From positions 1 to 64,000 of the forward strand of contig CP107210.1 in the NCBI GenBank assembly GCA_025757985.1: a DNA stretch of 64,000 bases, given 5' to 3'. Shown here piece after piece: positions 40,603-48,647 of the stretch (within the stretch, counting starts at the first letter, position 1; every line of letters starts with the position of its first letter). Made by a program: the position numbers and the translations under genes. Source of the stretch: Oscillospiraceae bacterium (GTDB lineage Bacteria; Bacillota; Clostridia; Oscillospirales; Ruminococcaceae). The notes below the pieces were generated by a model that did not search any database, was not told the DNA's origin, and saw only the letters and a list, made by a program, of their open reading frames with translations.

Positions 40603-41323
40603 CTTCTGCCTCCTGCTGCTTGGCCAGCGCCTTGGGCTCGACCCAGGTCACGCTGCTGTCGGGGCCCTTGCGGGCAATCAGCGCCTTGATGGGGATGCCC
40701 TGCTCGCTGAACATGCCCTCATGCTCGGTGCGCAGGTTCCAGTCCGGCTCATCCTTGTGCAGGTCAAAGGTCTGCCATGTGATCTCAAACCCGGCGGCGG
40801 GGAAGTAGGCCAGACTGTCCCGGAACAGGTCATCGTCATCGGTCTTGAACCAGATCTCGGCACCCTCGTCCATCAGGCGGCGATACTGCAAAAGCTGGCG
40901 CGGGTGGGTCAGTCGGTGCTTGTTGCTGCCGGCATTCTTGCTCCACGGGTTGCAGAAATTGATGTAGATGCGCGAAACGCGGTCCTCCGGCGTGAAGGCG
41001 TTGCCCAGCCGCTCAATGTCCAGACTGGCGATCTTTACATTGTCGGCGGGCAGGCCGCGCTCAGCGTAGGCGGCCTCGACCTTGCGCTTGGCGAGGATCA
41101 GCACCTTGTCGGTGATGTCGATGCCCAGATAGTTGATGTCGGGGTGGGCCGGTGCGATCTGGGCGAGAAAGCCGCCCTTGCCGCAGCCCAGCTCAAGGTG
41201 CCACGGCTGGTCGGGCCGGGCGTACAGCTCATGCCAGTGGCCGCCGTGGGCCAGCGGCTCGTGAACATGGAAATCGCAGGCCAGCAGCTCCGGCCGGGCA
41301 TAGGGTTTAAAACGCATACGCAT
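40589..41323 (-). CDS. trmB: tRNA (guanine-N7-)-methyltransferase
   Basis: A 244-residue SAM-dependent enzyme that methylates G46 in the variable loop of tRNAs. The SAM site is LELGCGKGGFLAQIAPAHPD (about residues 45-64), with LGIDITDKVLILAKRK after it. RIYINFCNPWSKNAG and HRLTHPRQLLQYRRLMDEGAEIWFKTDD match TrmB. The C-terminus has an extra acidic tail. AAGGAGACACC precedes the ATG. It is co-transcribed with the overlapping downstream CmpB-like gene. Confidence 0.95.
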   Translation of the reverse strand: MRMRFKPYARPELLACDFHVHEPLAHGGHWHELYARPDQPWHLELGCGKGGFLAQIAPAHPDINYLGIDITDKVLILAKRKVEAAYAERGLPADNVKIASLDIERLGNAFTPEDRVSRIYINFCNPWSKNAGSNKHRLTHPRQLLQYRRLMDEGAEIWFKTDDDDLFRDSLAYFPAAGFEITWQTFDLHKDEPDWNLRTEHEGMFSEQGIPIKALIARKGPDSSVTWVEPKALAKQQEAEDESD

Positions 41324-41352
41324 GGTAGGTGTCTCCTTATATGATAGTAGAG

Positions 41353-41469
41353 TAAAGGCTTCCCCCTCCGGGGGAAGCTGTCACCGAAGGTGACTGATGA
41401 GGGGCGGCTTTGCGGCAGGAACCCTTTAACGAGTAATAGAGGCCGTGTTGCCCCTCAGGGGAAGGCTTT
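41353..41469. repeat. Family B repeat, copy 5 (internally deleted)
   Basis: Closely matches the copy at 39483 (GGCTTTGCGGCAGGAACCCT, GAGTAATAGAGGCCG) but jumps from GCCCCTC directly to AGGGGAAGGCTTTC, losing the CCGGCC...CCACCTTCCCC part. Its right end forms the last codons and stop of the alanyl-tRNA editing gene. Confidence 0.9.
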
Positions 41470-42609
41470 CAACAAAAATGCCTTGACTTGTTCAAAACTG
41501 CCGTCCGCAAGGCTGCCCTGACAGAAGGCGGGCTTGCCGCCGCCGCGGCCTTGAAATGCCGTATTCAGCGCCCTGCAGGTCTCGCGCAGATCACCGCCCG
41601 GGGCGGCAGCCAAAGCGTAGGCAAGGCCCTGCCCGCCGGGGGCCAGTGTGCAGCAGGGGGCGCCGGTCTTGGCGGCGATGCTCATCGCCACGCGGCGCAG
41701 CCCGTCACCGTCTGCGCCGTCCACCCACAGCACCGCCGGTGCGCCGGGTATGGCTGCGGCGGCGTAGGCATCGGCCAAGGTGTTCTGCAGGGCGGCCAGC
41801 CGGGCCTTGAGCGCGCTCTCACCCGCCTGCAGGCGCGCAAGCGCCGGGGTCAGTGTACCGACCGGGGCGGAGAGCAGCCGGCCGGCAGCCTCGGCGTCCG
41901 CCCAGCAGGCTGCTGCAGCGTCATAGGCACGCTGCCCGCAGGCCACGGCCAGCCGCATGCCGGTCTTGTAGTGGGCGTAAGAGATGATCTTGATCAGCCC
42001 GACCTCACCGGTGCGGGCAAGGTGGGTGCCGCAGCAGGCGCAGCGGTCGCCGCCTGCCTCAACCAGCCGCACAGGACCCTCCAGCGCCTTTTTGCTGCGG
42101 TAGTCGGTGCAGGCCAGCGCCTCGGGGTCGGGCACCCAGCAGCGCACCGGCGTGTCGGCCCGCACGGCGGCGTTGGCCTCGGCCTCCGCCTCGGCCAGCT
42201 GCGCAGTGGTCAGCGGGATGCTGGTGTCCATCCGCACATAGGGGCTGCCGATGTGGAAGCCGACATTCTCGGCCCCGAAAAGCCGGTGCAGCGTGCCGCT
42301 CAGGATATGCTCGCCGGTGTGCTGCTGCATCGCGTCCAGCCGGGCCGCCCAGTTCAGGCAGCCGGTCACCTCGGTGCCCTCGGGCAGCGGGGCATCGGTC
42401 GTGTGGGTCACGGTCTCGCCGTCTGTGGATACCGCCAGTACCCGGGCACCGCCCAGCGTGCCGGTGTCGCAGGGCTGGCCGCCGCCTTCGGGGAAAAAGG
42501 CCGTGCGGTCCAGCACAACGGCAAAGCCGCCCGGGGCGGGGCTGCATTGCAGCACCCGGGCGGTAAAGCTTTGGACATAAGAATCTGTTTCGTATATTTT
42601 TTGTGTCAC
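41455..42609 (-). CDS. Alanyl-tRNA editing protein (AlaX with DHHA1-type C-terminus)
   Basis: A 384-residue hydrolase that clears mischarged Ser- or Gly-tRNA(Ala). The N-terminal OB-like AlaX domain has FFPEGGGQPCDTGTLGG. The zinc ligands are in QQHTGEHILSG (HxxxH) and RCACCGTHLARTGEVGLIKI (CxxxH). A helical linker and a DHHA1-like domain follow (about 240-380, with GGGKPAFCQGSL). The last residues (KAFLLKAFP) and the TGA stop come from a family B repeat, so the C-terminus was set by repeat insertion. The start is ATG at 42609. Confidence 0.9.
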   Translation of the reverse strand: MTQKIYETDSYVQSFTARVLQCSPAPGGFAVVLDRTAFFPEGGGQPCDTGTLGGARVLAVSTDGETVTHTTDAPLPEGTEVTGCLNWAARLDAMQQHTGEHILSGTLHRLFGAENVGFHIGSPYVRMDTSIPLTTAQLAEAEAEANAAVRADTPVRCWVPDPEALACTDYRSKKALEGPVRLVEAGGDRCACCGTHLARTGEVGLIKIISYAHYKTGMRLAVACGQRAYDAAAACWADAEAAGRLLSAPVGTLTPALARLQAGESALKARLAALQNTLADAYAAAAIPGAPAVLWVDGADGDGLRRVAMSIAAKTGAPCCTLAPGGQGLAYALAAAPGGDLRETCRALNTAFQGRGGGKPAFCQGSLADGSFEQVKAFLLKAFP

Positions 42610-42683
42610 GAACCGGAGTTCCTTTCAAATTTTTGGGATTTTTCTTATTATAACATAAAACAGGTGTAGAAAAAAACTGCCTT

Positions 42684-42704
42684 ATCCTATATAATAAAGG
42701 ATAG
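42684..42704 (+). promoter_or_regulatory. Inverted repeat over a -10 element (lipoprotein promoter)
   Basis: TATAAT at 42690-42695 lies within the inverted repeat TATCCT...AGGATA (42684-42689 and 42698-42703). A weak TAGAAA sits at the -35 position (42667-42672). The symmetry suggests a repressor site; the regulator is unknown. Confidence 0.5.
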
Positions 42705-42742
42705 ACTGAATTTTTACAACCACTTATGAGGAAAACCATTCG

Positions 42743-43984
42743 ATGCGTATTATGAAATCTGCGGCGCTGGTGCTTCCGGCGCTGCTGCTGGCGGGCTGCT
42801 CGCTGGCTGATGTAAAAACGGCCGTGCTGCCGGTTGAAAATACCGCAACGATCGAGACGGCACCCACCGCCGCCCCCCAGACGCTGACGGTGTATGCCTC
42901 GGACGCACTGGCCCCGGCGGCCCGTGCCTATGCCGAGGCGCAGGGCGTGACGCTGACGATGACTGCGGATGCCGCCGCAGCGGATCTGCTGCTGACTGAC
43001 CATGCTCCCGGCGGCAGCCTGCTGGATGTCACAAGCGACACGCTGCTGGCGGCGGCCGCCGCCCGGGCGGACATTACCGGGAATGCCAGCACCCTGCCGC
43101 TTGGACGCAGCCTGTACGGCTACTGGGCCAACGGCGCGGTGCTGAACGCGCTGCTGGGTGACGGCGCTCTCACAGCGCTGCAGGGCGCAGACTGGGAGGA
43201 GTGGAGCGACTTTGTGGAGACGCTCTCCGCATGGCTGGACGAGCCGAAGGCCGCAACCGTCACGCTGAGCGGCAGCGACTACACCCTGCCCGAGGCACGC
43301 CCCGACGGCGTGACGGCTACCGGCGTCTTTGCGGCCCCGGCGGACCGGGCGTCCGGCTACACGGCCGCGCTGCTGGCTGCTGATGGCAGCCGCACGGCAG
43401 ACGCGCTGACAGGCCCGCTCAACGGCGTCTACAGCGCCGTCACGCTGGAGTGGGACCACATGGCCGACAGCGCCGAAAATGCAGTGTTCCGCCGCGCCAA
43501 GCTGACCGACCTGCTGGCGGACTGCGGCAGTGAAGGCTGCAGCGGACTGGTGCTGATACCCTTCAAATGCAACTTTGAGGACAGCGACCTGACGACCGAG
43601 GAGTATAATCTGGACGGACTGCTGGATTACCCGGTGCTGGCCGATGCGGGCTGCCTTGCCCTGAACGCCGACACCGATGCCGCCGGGCTGAAGGCGGCCA
43701 AGAGTGCCGCGCTGTGGCTCTACTCCAACGGTGCGGGCGAGGATGCCCTGACCGAGACGCTTGGCGTTGTCACGCCGTGGAACACGGCTGCTGATTCGAC
43801 CGCAGTGCTGGCCATGCAGATCGAGCAGGTCGGTACCGGCATTCTGCCCGGTGCCGTGCTTGACACGGCCACCGCCGAGGCCCTGACCGCCAACGAGCTG
43901 AGCCTGCAGGGCAGCGAAAAGCACACCAAAGCCGAGCGCACCGCCTTTGTGGATGGTGCATTGGCTGCGCTGGGGGCGGAGTGA
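42743..43984 (+). CDS. Lipoprotein with solute-binding-protein-like fold
   Basis: A 413-residue exported lipoprotein. Signal peptide with lipobox LAGC (Cys19), then a Thr/Ala/Pro linker. TLTVYASDALAPAARAYAEAQGVTLTM resembles the first beta-alpha unit of family-1 solute-binding proteins; GRSLYGYWANGAVLNALLGDG, WEEWSDFVETLSAWL and AAKSAALWLYSNGAGEDALTETLGVVTPWNT also fit such a fold. No permease genes lie nearby. The location before malQ suggests a link to maltodextrin use, but this is inference. No strong Shine-Dalgarno site is seen; two ATGs 9 bp apart could serve as start. Confidence 0.65.
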   Translation: MRIMKSAALVLPALLLAGCSLADVKTAVLPVENTATIETAPTAAPQTLTVYASDALAPAARAYAEAQGVTLTMTADAAAADLLLTDHAPGGSLLDVTSDTLLAAAAARADITGNASTLPLGRSLYGYWANGAVLNALLGDGALTALQGADWEEWSDFVETLSAWLDEPKAATVTLSGSDYTLPEARPDGVTATGVFAAPADRASGYTAALLAADGSRTADALTGPLNGVYSAVTLEWDHMADSAENAVFRRAKLTDLLADCGSEGCSGLVLIPFKCNFEDSDLTTEEYNLDGLLDYPVLADAGCLALNADTDAAGLKAAKSAALWLYSNGAGEDALTETLGVVTPWNTAADSTAVLAMQIEQVGTGILPGAVLDTATAEALTANELSLQGSEKHTKAERTAFVDGALAALGAE

Positions 43985-43988
43985 TCCC

Positions 43989-44183
43989 AAGCCTTCCCCC
44001 GAGGGACAGACTCCCCCGGTACGGGGGAGGTGGCGCGTAGCGCCAGAAGGGGAGCAGGTGGCCCCGCAGGGCCGGATGAGGGGCAACTTTCCCACAACAT
44101 CCCGCTTACGGGCGGCCACGGTAACTCGCCCCTCATCAGTCCGCGGGCGGGACCGCGGACAGCTTCCCCCCCGAGTGTGAAGC
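43989..44183. repeat. Family B repeat, copy 6
   Basis: Begins AAGCCTTCCCCCGAGGGA, contains GGATGAGGGGCAACTTTCCC and CGCCCCTCATCAGTCCGCGG, and ends near CAGCTTCCCCCCCGAGTGTG with a degraded outer arm. It fills the 262-bp gap before malQ. Confidence 0.85.
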
Positions 44184-44246
44184 CATCGCAACGCAAACCG
44201 CACACAACGCCGAAAGGCGATACATACAGAGAAGAGGAAAAACACT

Positions 44247-45764
44247 ATGGAATTTAAACGCTGCAGTGGTATTCTGATGCCGATCTCCAGCCTGCCCGGC
44301 GGGTACGGCATCGGCAGCCTGGGCAAGCCCGCCCGCAATTTTGTGGATTTTCTGGCCGGGGCCGGTCAGACGATCTGGCAGATTTTGCCCGTAGGTCCCA
44401 CCGGCTTTGCGGACAGCCCCTACCAGAGCTGTTCCGCCTTTGCAGGCAACCCCTATTTCATTGATCTGGACCTGCTGGCTGCCGATGGTCTGCTGACCCA
44501 AAAGGACTACGCGAACATCAAATGGGGCAGCGATGCCGCCAAGGTCGATTACAGCACCCTCTACGAGAAACGGTTCGCCGTGCTGCGCAAGGCATACGCG
44601 AACTTCCTGAAAAAGCGCCCCGTGCCCGGCTTTGAGACCCCGTACCCCAATGACTGGTACCGCTTCCAGTTCCTGAGCAGCGATTGGCTGCCCGACTACT
44701 GCCTCTACATGGCCATCAAGGAGGCCAACGGCATGGTGGACTGGCAGCAGTGGCCCCGCGCCCTGCGCGTCCGCGAGCCGGAGGCACTGGCGGCTTTCCG
44801 CGCCGAGCACGCCGAGGAGCTTGAATTCTGGGCGTTTGTTCAGTATGAATTTGACCGCCAGTGGCGCGCCCTGCACGCCTATGCCAAGGAGAAGGACATC
44901 GCCATCATGGGGGATATCCCCATCTATGTCTCGGCGGACTCCGCCGATGCATGGGCGGGCCGCGAGCTGTTTGAGACCGATGCCGAGGGCCGCCCCCGCC
45001 GCGTAGCAGGCTGCCCGCCGGATTATTTTGCCGAGGACGGCCAGCTGTGGGGCAACCCGCTCTACGACTGGGAGTATCACCGCAGGACCGGCTATGCGTG
45101 GTGGATCAGCCGCGTGCGCCATGCACTGTCCATCTATGACATCCTGCGCATTGACCACTTCCGCGGCTTTGACACCTACTGGGCGATCCCGGCAGGGGAG
45201 ACCACGGCCCGCAACGGCCGCTGGGAACAGGGCCCCCGCATGGAGCTGTTCCGCGCGCTGCACAACGCTCTGGGCAGCCTGCCCATCGTGGCCGAGGATC
45301 TGGGCGAGATGTTTGACTCGGTCCGTGAGCTGCTTGCGGAGAGCGGCTTCCCCGGCATGAAGGTGCTGCAGTTCGCCTTTACCGGCGAGGACAGCGTGGA
45401 CCTGCCCCACAACTACCCGCGCAACTGTGTGGCCTACCCCGGCACCCATGACAACAACACGCTGGCCGGCTGGTTTGCCGGGGAGCTGACCGCCGCCCAG
45501 CGCAAGCAGGCAACCGATTACTTTGCCCTGACCGGGCGGGAGGGCAATGTGCGCGGCCTGCTGCGCGGTGTGCTGGCCAGCGCGGCGGCGCTCGCCATCA
45601 TTCCGCTGGCGGACTGGCTGGAGGAGCCTGCCGCCAGCCGGATGAACACACCCGGCAAGGCCCGCGACAACTGGCAGTGGCGCGCCGATGCAAAGAAGCT
45701 GACCCCCGCGCTGGCCGGTGAGATCCGCGAGCTGTCGGAGCGGTATTTCCGTACTGCGCGATAA
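44247..45764 (+). CDS. malQ: 4-alpha-glucanotransferase (amylomaltase)
   Basis: A 505-residue GH77 enzyme that transfers alpha-1,4-glucan segments during maltodextrin or glycogen breakdown. The N-terminus RCSGILMPISSLPGGYGIGSLG is typical. The catalytic Asp lies in ILRIDHFRGFDTYWAIP, the acid/base Glu in VAEDLGEM, and the third acid in PGTHDNNTLAGWF. The length fits the single-domain bacterial type. GAAGAGG lies upstream of the ATG. No separate promoter is obvious, so it may be read from the lipoprotein gene. Confidence 0.95.
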   Translation: MEFKRCSGILMPISSLPGGYGIGSLGKPARNFVDFLAGAGQTIWQILPVGPTGFADSPYQSCSAFAGNPYFIDLDLLAADGLLTQKDYANIKWGSDAAKVDYSTLYEKRFAVLRKAYANFLKKRPVPGFETPYPNDWYRFQFLSSDWLPDYCLYMAIKEANGMVDWQQWPRALRVREPEALAAFRAEHAEELEFWAFVQYEFDRQWRALHAYAKEKDIAIMGDIPIYVSADSADAWAGRELFETDAEGRPRRVAGCPPDYFAEDGQLWGNPLYDWEYHRRTGYAWWISRVRHALSIYDILRIDHFRGFDTYWAIPAGETTARNGRWEQGPRMELFRALHNALGSLPIVAEDLGEMFDSVRELLAESGFPGMKVLQFAFTGEDSVDLPHNYPRNCVAYPGTHDNNTLAGWFAGELTAAQRKQATDYFALTGREGNVRGLLRGVLASAAALAIIPLADWLEEPAASRMNTPGKARDNWQWRADAKKLTPALAGEIRELSERYFRTAR

Positions 45765-45797
45765 TTTGTTGACTTCGTAGGATATTTTTCCGTTTTA

Positions 45798-45823
45798 GCT
45801 TGCAATCTTTGTGCAACGCAAGC
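45798..45823. other. Inverted repeat after malQ
   Basis: GCTTGC (45798-45803) and GCAAGC (45818-45823) flank a 14-bp centre just before the -35 hexamer of the next promoter. There is no T-run, so it is not a normal terminator; it could be an operator. Confidence 0.3.
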
Positions 45824-45824
45824 C

Positions 45825-45853
45825 TTGGAAAAAGGGCCGCAGTGTGGTAAAAT
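45825..45853 (+). promoter_or_regulatory. SigA-type promoter for the degenerate GGDEF gene
   Basis: TTGGAA (45825-45830), 17-bp spacer, TAAAAT (45848-45853). Confidence 0.65.
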
Positions 45854-45914
45854 TGTCTATGTATTATACAAAGGCTAAGATGCGCTGTGCCGGCAACCGG
45901 CAGAAGGAAACGAT

Positions 45915-46706
45915 ATGAAACAGGACTACACCATTGCCGAGCTGCAGGCGGAGATCGCCGCGCTGCAGCAGCTATTTGACTGTGTTACACTGGCAGACCC
46001 CTGCAGAGGGCTGCTGGACCCGGCAACCCTGCAGCCACTGGACAAGGTGGCAGCGGTGCCTGCGCTGGACGCCAACGGCCGCGGTATGCGGATCATCAAG
46101 GCGGCGTCCGGGCTTGAAACCGTGCTGGCCCAGGGCATCCGCGTGGAGGGCACGCCCTGCGTGCTGATGATGCAGATGCCGCTACCCCGCGTCCTCAAGG
46201 CGGACGGCGATGAGGACGCCTTTACCCGCGCCCTGAGCCAGATGCAGGAGGATCTGCGCCGCGACCATGTGACCGGTGTCTACAACGCGGTCTACCTGAA
46301 TGAGGAGTTCCGCCCCCACGCCGAGCGCGCTGCCATGGACGGCCAGCCTGTGGGCGTTGTGATGCTCCGCGTCAATGAGTATTGGCAGCTGCGTGAGCAT
46401 GAGAGCAGCACGGCAGCCGACTGCTGCCTGAATATGGCCGCCGGCATCCTGCAGCTGGCGGTTGGCCCTGACCGTGAAAAGGCCGCACTGGCCCGCCTGA
46501 ACGATGGCTTCTTTGCCGTGGTCACGCTGGGTACGCCCGCCGCCAAGATGGCAAAGGTCGTGCGCGAGGCGATGAACGACTCCCGCCGGGAGTTCAACAT
46601 CTCGCTCTCCCGCCGCGGCAGCTTCACCGTGGCGATCGCCTCGGCCGAGTGGGGCGAGACCGCCTCTTGGGATATGATGCTCTCCCTCGCACAGCAGCGC
46701 CTGTGA
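45915..46706 (+). CDS. Degenerate GGDEF-domain protein
   Basis: A 263-residue cytosolic protein. The C-terminal half (about 115-260) aligns with diguanylate cyclases: RRDHVTGVYNAVYLNEEF corresponds to the DxLTGLxNRR start of the domain. Where GGDEF should stand there is LARLNDGFFAVV, so catalytic and metal residues are missing and c-di-GMP synthesis is not expected. The N-terminal half has a short coiled coil and a small PAS/GAF-like segment (about 25-100). It may bind a nucleotide or act as a scaffold. AAGGAAACGAT precedes the ATG. Confidence 0.65.
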   Translation: MKQDYTIAELQAEIAALQQLFDCVTLADPCRGLLDPATLQPLDKVAAVPALDANGRGMRIIKAASGLETVLAQGIRVEGTPCVLMMQMPLPRVLKADGDEDAFTRALSQMQEDLRRDHVTGVYNAVYLNEEFRPHAERAAMDGQPVGVVMLRVNEYWQLREHESSTAADCCLNMAAGILQLAVGPDREKAALARLNDGFFAVVTLGTPAAKMAKVVREAMNDSRREFNISLSRRGSFTVAIASAEWGETASWDMMLSLAQQRL

Positions 46707-46719
46707 CTGAATAAAACAA

Positions 46720-46775
46720 CCCCCTTGTGTACATACTGGCATTGACCGCCAAATGTACACAAGGGGGATTTTGTT
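46720..46775 (+). promoter_or_regulatory. Hairpin masking the Shine-Dalgarno site of the next gene
   Basis: CCCCCTTGTGTACAT (46720-46734) and ATGTACACAAGGGGG (46753-46767) form a perfect 15-bp stem; the loop can add a TGGC/GCCA stem. AAGGGGG at 46761-46767, within the 3' arm, is the only ribosome-binding site for the ATG at 46776. ATTTTG follows, so it may also terminate the upstream gene. Confidence 0.75.
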
Positions 46776-47207
46776 ATGCAGAGTGATAATGAAAAGATGC
46801 TGCAGGAAATCGTGCAGAACACCGAGATGGGCAAGAACACGCTGGATGAGCTGATGGGCCTGACCCATGACCAGAAGCTGAAGGACGAGATGCTGCGCCA
46901 AAAGCGGGAGTACCGCCGTCTCAATCAGGCTGCCCACACAGCGCTGGACGCCATTGGTGCCGAGGCGCACGGCCAGAGCGCCGCCGCAAGGATGAGCGTC
47001 AGCATGGGAATCCGCACCCGGACGATGCTGGACAAATCCACCCGCAATCTGGCCACAATGCTGGCCGAGGGCAGCGGGCAGGGCGTGCTGGACTGCAAGC
47101 GCGCCGAGAAGGACTACCCCACCGCCAGCCCCGGGGCCATGCAGCTCTGCCATGAGCTGGGCCACTTCCAAAGCGAGGCCGAGCAGACCTGGCGCGGCTT
47201 CGTGTGA
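46776..47207 (+). CDS. Small helical protein, unknown function
   Basis: A 143-residue soluble protein, predicted almost entirely alpha-helical (MLQEIVQNTEMGKNTLDELMGLTHDQKLKDEMLRQKREYRRLNQAAHTAL), perhaps a four-helix bundle. It reads through SVSMGIRTRTMLDKSTRNLATMLAEGS and ends QSEAEQTWRGFV. I do not recognise the family with certainty. Its ribosome-binding site is buried in a 15-bp hairpin, so its translation is probably conditional. A family B repeat starts 4 bp after the stop. Confidence 0.65.
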   Translation: MQSDNEKMLQEIVQNTEMGKNTLDELMGLTHDQKLKDEMLRQKREYRRLNQAAHTALDAIGAEAHGQSAAARMSVSMGIRTRTMLDKSTRNLATMLAEGSGQGVLDCKRAEKDYPTASPGAMQLCHELGHFQSEAEQTWRGFV

Positions 47208-47210
47208 AAA

Positions 47211-47412
47211 TGGCTTCCCTCTGGGGGCTGCGCCCGCAGGCGCGTGTCGGAGCGCAACCGCCGAAGGCGGCTCTTGGCGCGGAGACTGAAGGTGGCCGTA
47301 GGCCGGATGAGGGGCGGGCCTGCCGTTACAACCCGTTTATGGGCAATAATGGCAAACCCGCCCCTCATCAGTCTGCTTCGCAGACAGCTTCCCCCTCGGG
47401 GGAAGCCTTTTT
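47211..47412. repeat. Family B repeat, copy 7
   Basis: Contains GGGGGCTGCGCCCGCAGGCG and GCGCAACCGCCGAAGGCGGC, shared with copies 1 (inverted) and 8. It has GGATGAGGGGCGGGCC and CGCCCCTCATCAGTCTGC, and ends CCCCCTCGGGGGAAGCCTTTTT. It lies between convergent genes. Confidence 0.92.
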
Positions 47413-47414
47413 AC

Positions 47415-48455
47415 TTACAATTTCAGATCCCCTTCCTTGATCCAGCCCTTTTTGCGCAGGAGCTCACAGAAAAGGACGCTCAGGACGGCGGGCAGGATAA
47501 AGCAGACGAGCGCCAGCCCGGCCCAGTCAAAGGCCGTGATGACCCGGCCGCTCTCGACCCAGCCGGTATAGACGCCGATCTGGCCGACCAGACCGCAGGT
47601 GCCCATGCCGCTCGACACGGCGGGGCCGTTCATCTCAAGATGGAACAGGCAGGTGGCAACAGGCCCGGTGATGGCGGCTGCCAGCGTCGGCGGGACCCAT
47701 GTGCGGGGATTGCGCAGGATGTTGGGCATCTGCAGCATGCTGGTGCCAAGCCCCTGACTGACCAGCCCGCCGATGCCGTTCTCCCGGTAGCTCATAACGG
47801 CAAAGCCGACCATCTGGGCGCAGCAGCCCGCCACGGCGGCGCCGCCGGCCAGCCCGGTCAGCCCCAGTGCTGCGCAGATGGCTGCGCTCGAGATGGGCAG
47901 CGTCAGTGCCATGCCGACGAGGACAGAAACGAGAATGCCCATCAGCAGGGGCTGCAGCTCGGTAGCCCACATGATCAGGCTGCCCACGGCGGACGCCGCT
48001 GCGCCGATGGCCGGGGCGCACAGCGCGCTGAGCCCTACGCCAACCAAGATCGTGACCGCAGGGGTGACCAGAATATCGACCTTGGTCTCCTTGCTTACCA
48101 GCTTGCCGACCTCGGCCGCCACAATGGCAATCAAGTAGACGGCCAGCGGGCCGCCTGCACCGCCCAGCTCATTGGCGGCACCGCCCACGGCAATCAGGCT
48201 GAACAGAACAAGCTGCGGTGCATGGAGCGCATAGCCGATGGAGGCAGCCATGGCCGGGCCTGCCACGGCAGCCGCATAGCCGCCCGCAGTGACAAGAAAA
48301 GCAAGCCCGGTCTGCTGGCCCAATGTCTTGATGATCGTGCCGATGAGCAGGCTGGCAAACAGGCCCTGTGCCATGGCGCCCATGGCGTCAATGCCGTAGC
48401 GATGCGCCGAGATGATGACATCCTTGCGCTTGAAAAACGAACGAAGCTCTTCCAT
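47415..48455 (-). CDS. PTS IIC-like membrane protein (PTS_EIIC_2 family)
   Basis: A 346-residue protein with about nine to ten helices. MEELRSFFKRKDVIISAHRYGIDAMGAMAQGLFASLLIGTIIKTLG and GGAANELGGAGGPLAVYLIAIVAAEVGKLVSKETKVDILVTPAVTI match PF13303. The family is described as a phosphotransferase-type IIC component, but IIA and IIB partners are not adjacent here. The substrate is unknown and a PTS role is not proven. GAGGAGAGTACAA precedes the ATG. Confidence 0.88.
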   Translation of the reverse strand: MEELRSFFKRKDVIISAHRYGIDAMGAMAQGLFASLLIGTIIKTLGQQTGLAFLVTAGGYAAAVAGPAMAASIGYALHAPQLVLFSLIAVGGAANELGGAGGPLAVYLIAIVAAEVGKLVSKETKVDILVTPAVTILVGVGLSALCAPAIGAAASAVGSLIMWATELQPLLMGILVSVLVGMALTLPISSAAICAALGLTGLAGGAAVAGCCAQMVGFAVMSYRENGIGGLVSQGLGTSMLQMPNILRNPRTWVPPTLAAAITGPVATCLFHLEMNGPAVSSGMGTCGLVGQIGVYTGWVESGRVITAFDWAGLALVCFILPAVLSVLFCELLRKKGWIKEGDLKL

Positions 48456-48485
48456 TTGTACTCTCCTCTTTCCGATAATAATGAA

Positions 48486-48514
48486 ATTTTAGCATTTTGC
48501 GTTGGGGAATACAA
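48486..48514 (-). promoter_or_regulatory. SigA-type promoter for the PTS IIC-like gene
   Basis: On the minus strand TTGTAT (48509-48514), 17-bp spacer, TAAAAT (48486-48491). Confidence 0.65.
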
Positions 48515-48551
48515 CCGCTTTCCCCCAAATGTGCCGAATTGCACAGATTTG

Positions 48552-48580
48552 TTGAAAAAGCAAGCCGAATGCGGTACAAT
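48552..48580 (+). promoter_or_regulatory. SigA-type promoter for the DUF4870-like gene
   Basis: TTGAAA (48552-48557), 17-bp spacer, TACAAT (48575-48580); divergent to the PTS IIC promoter. Confidence 0.7.
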
Positions 48581-48647
48581 TAAATAAAATGTGGCAGGGG
48601 AGTCCGGCGGCCCGCTGCCTTACATACTGCCGGGACGGAGGTTCATT

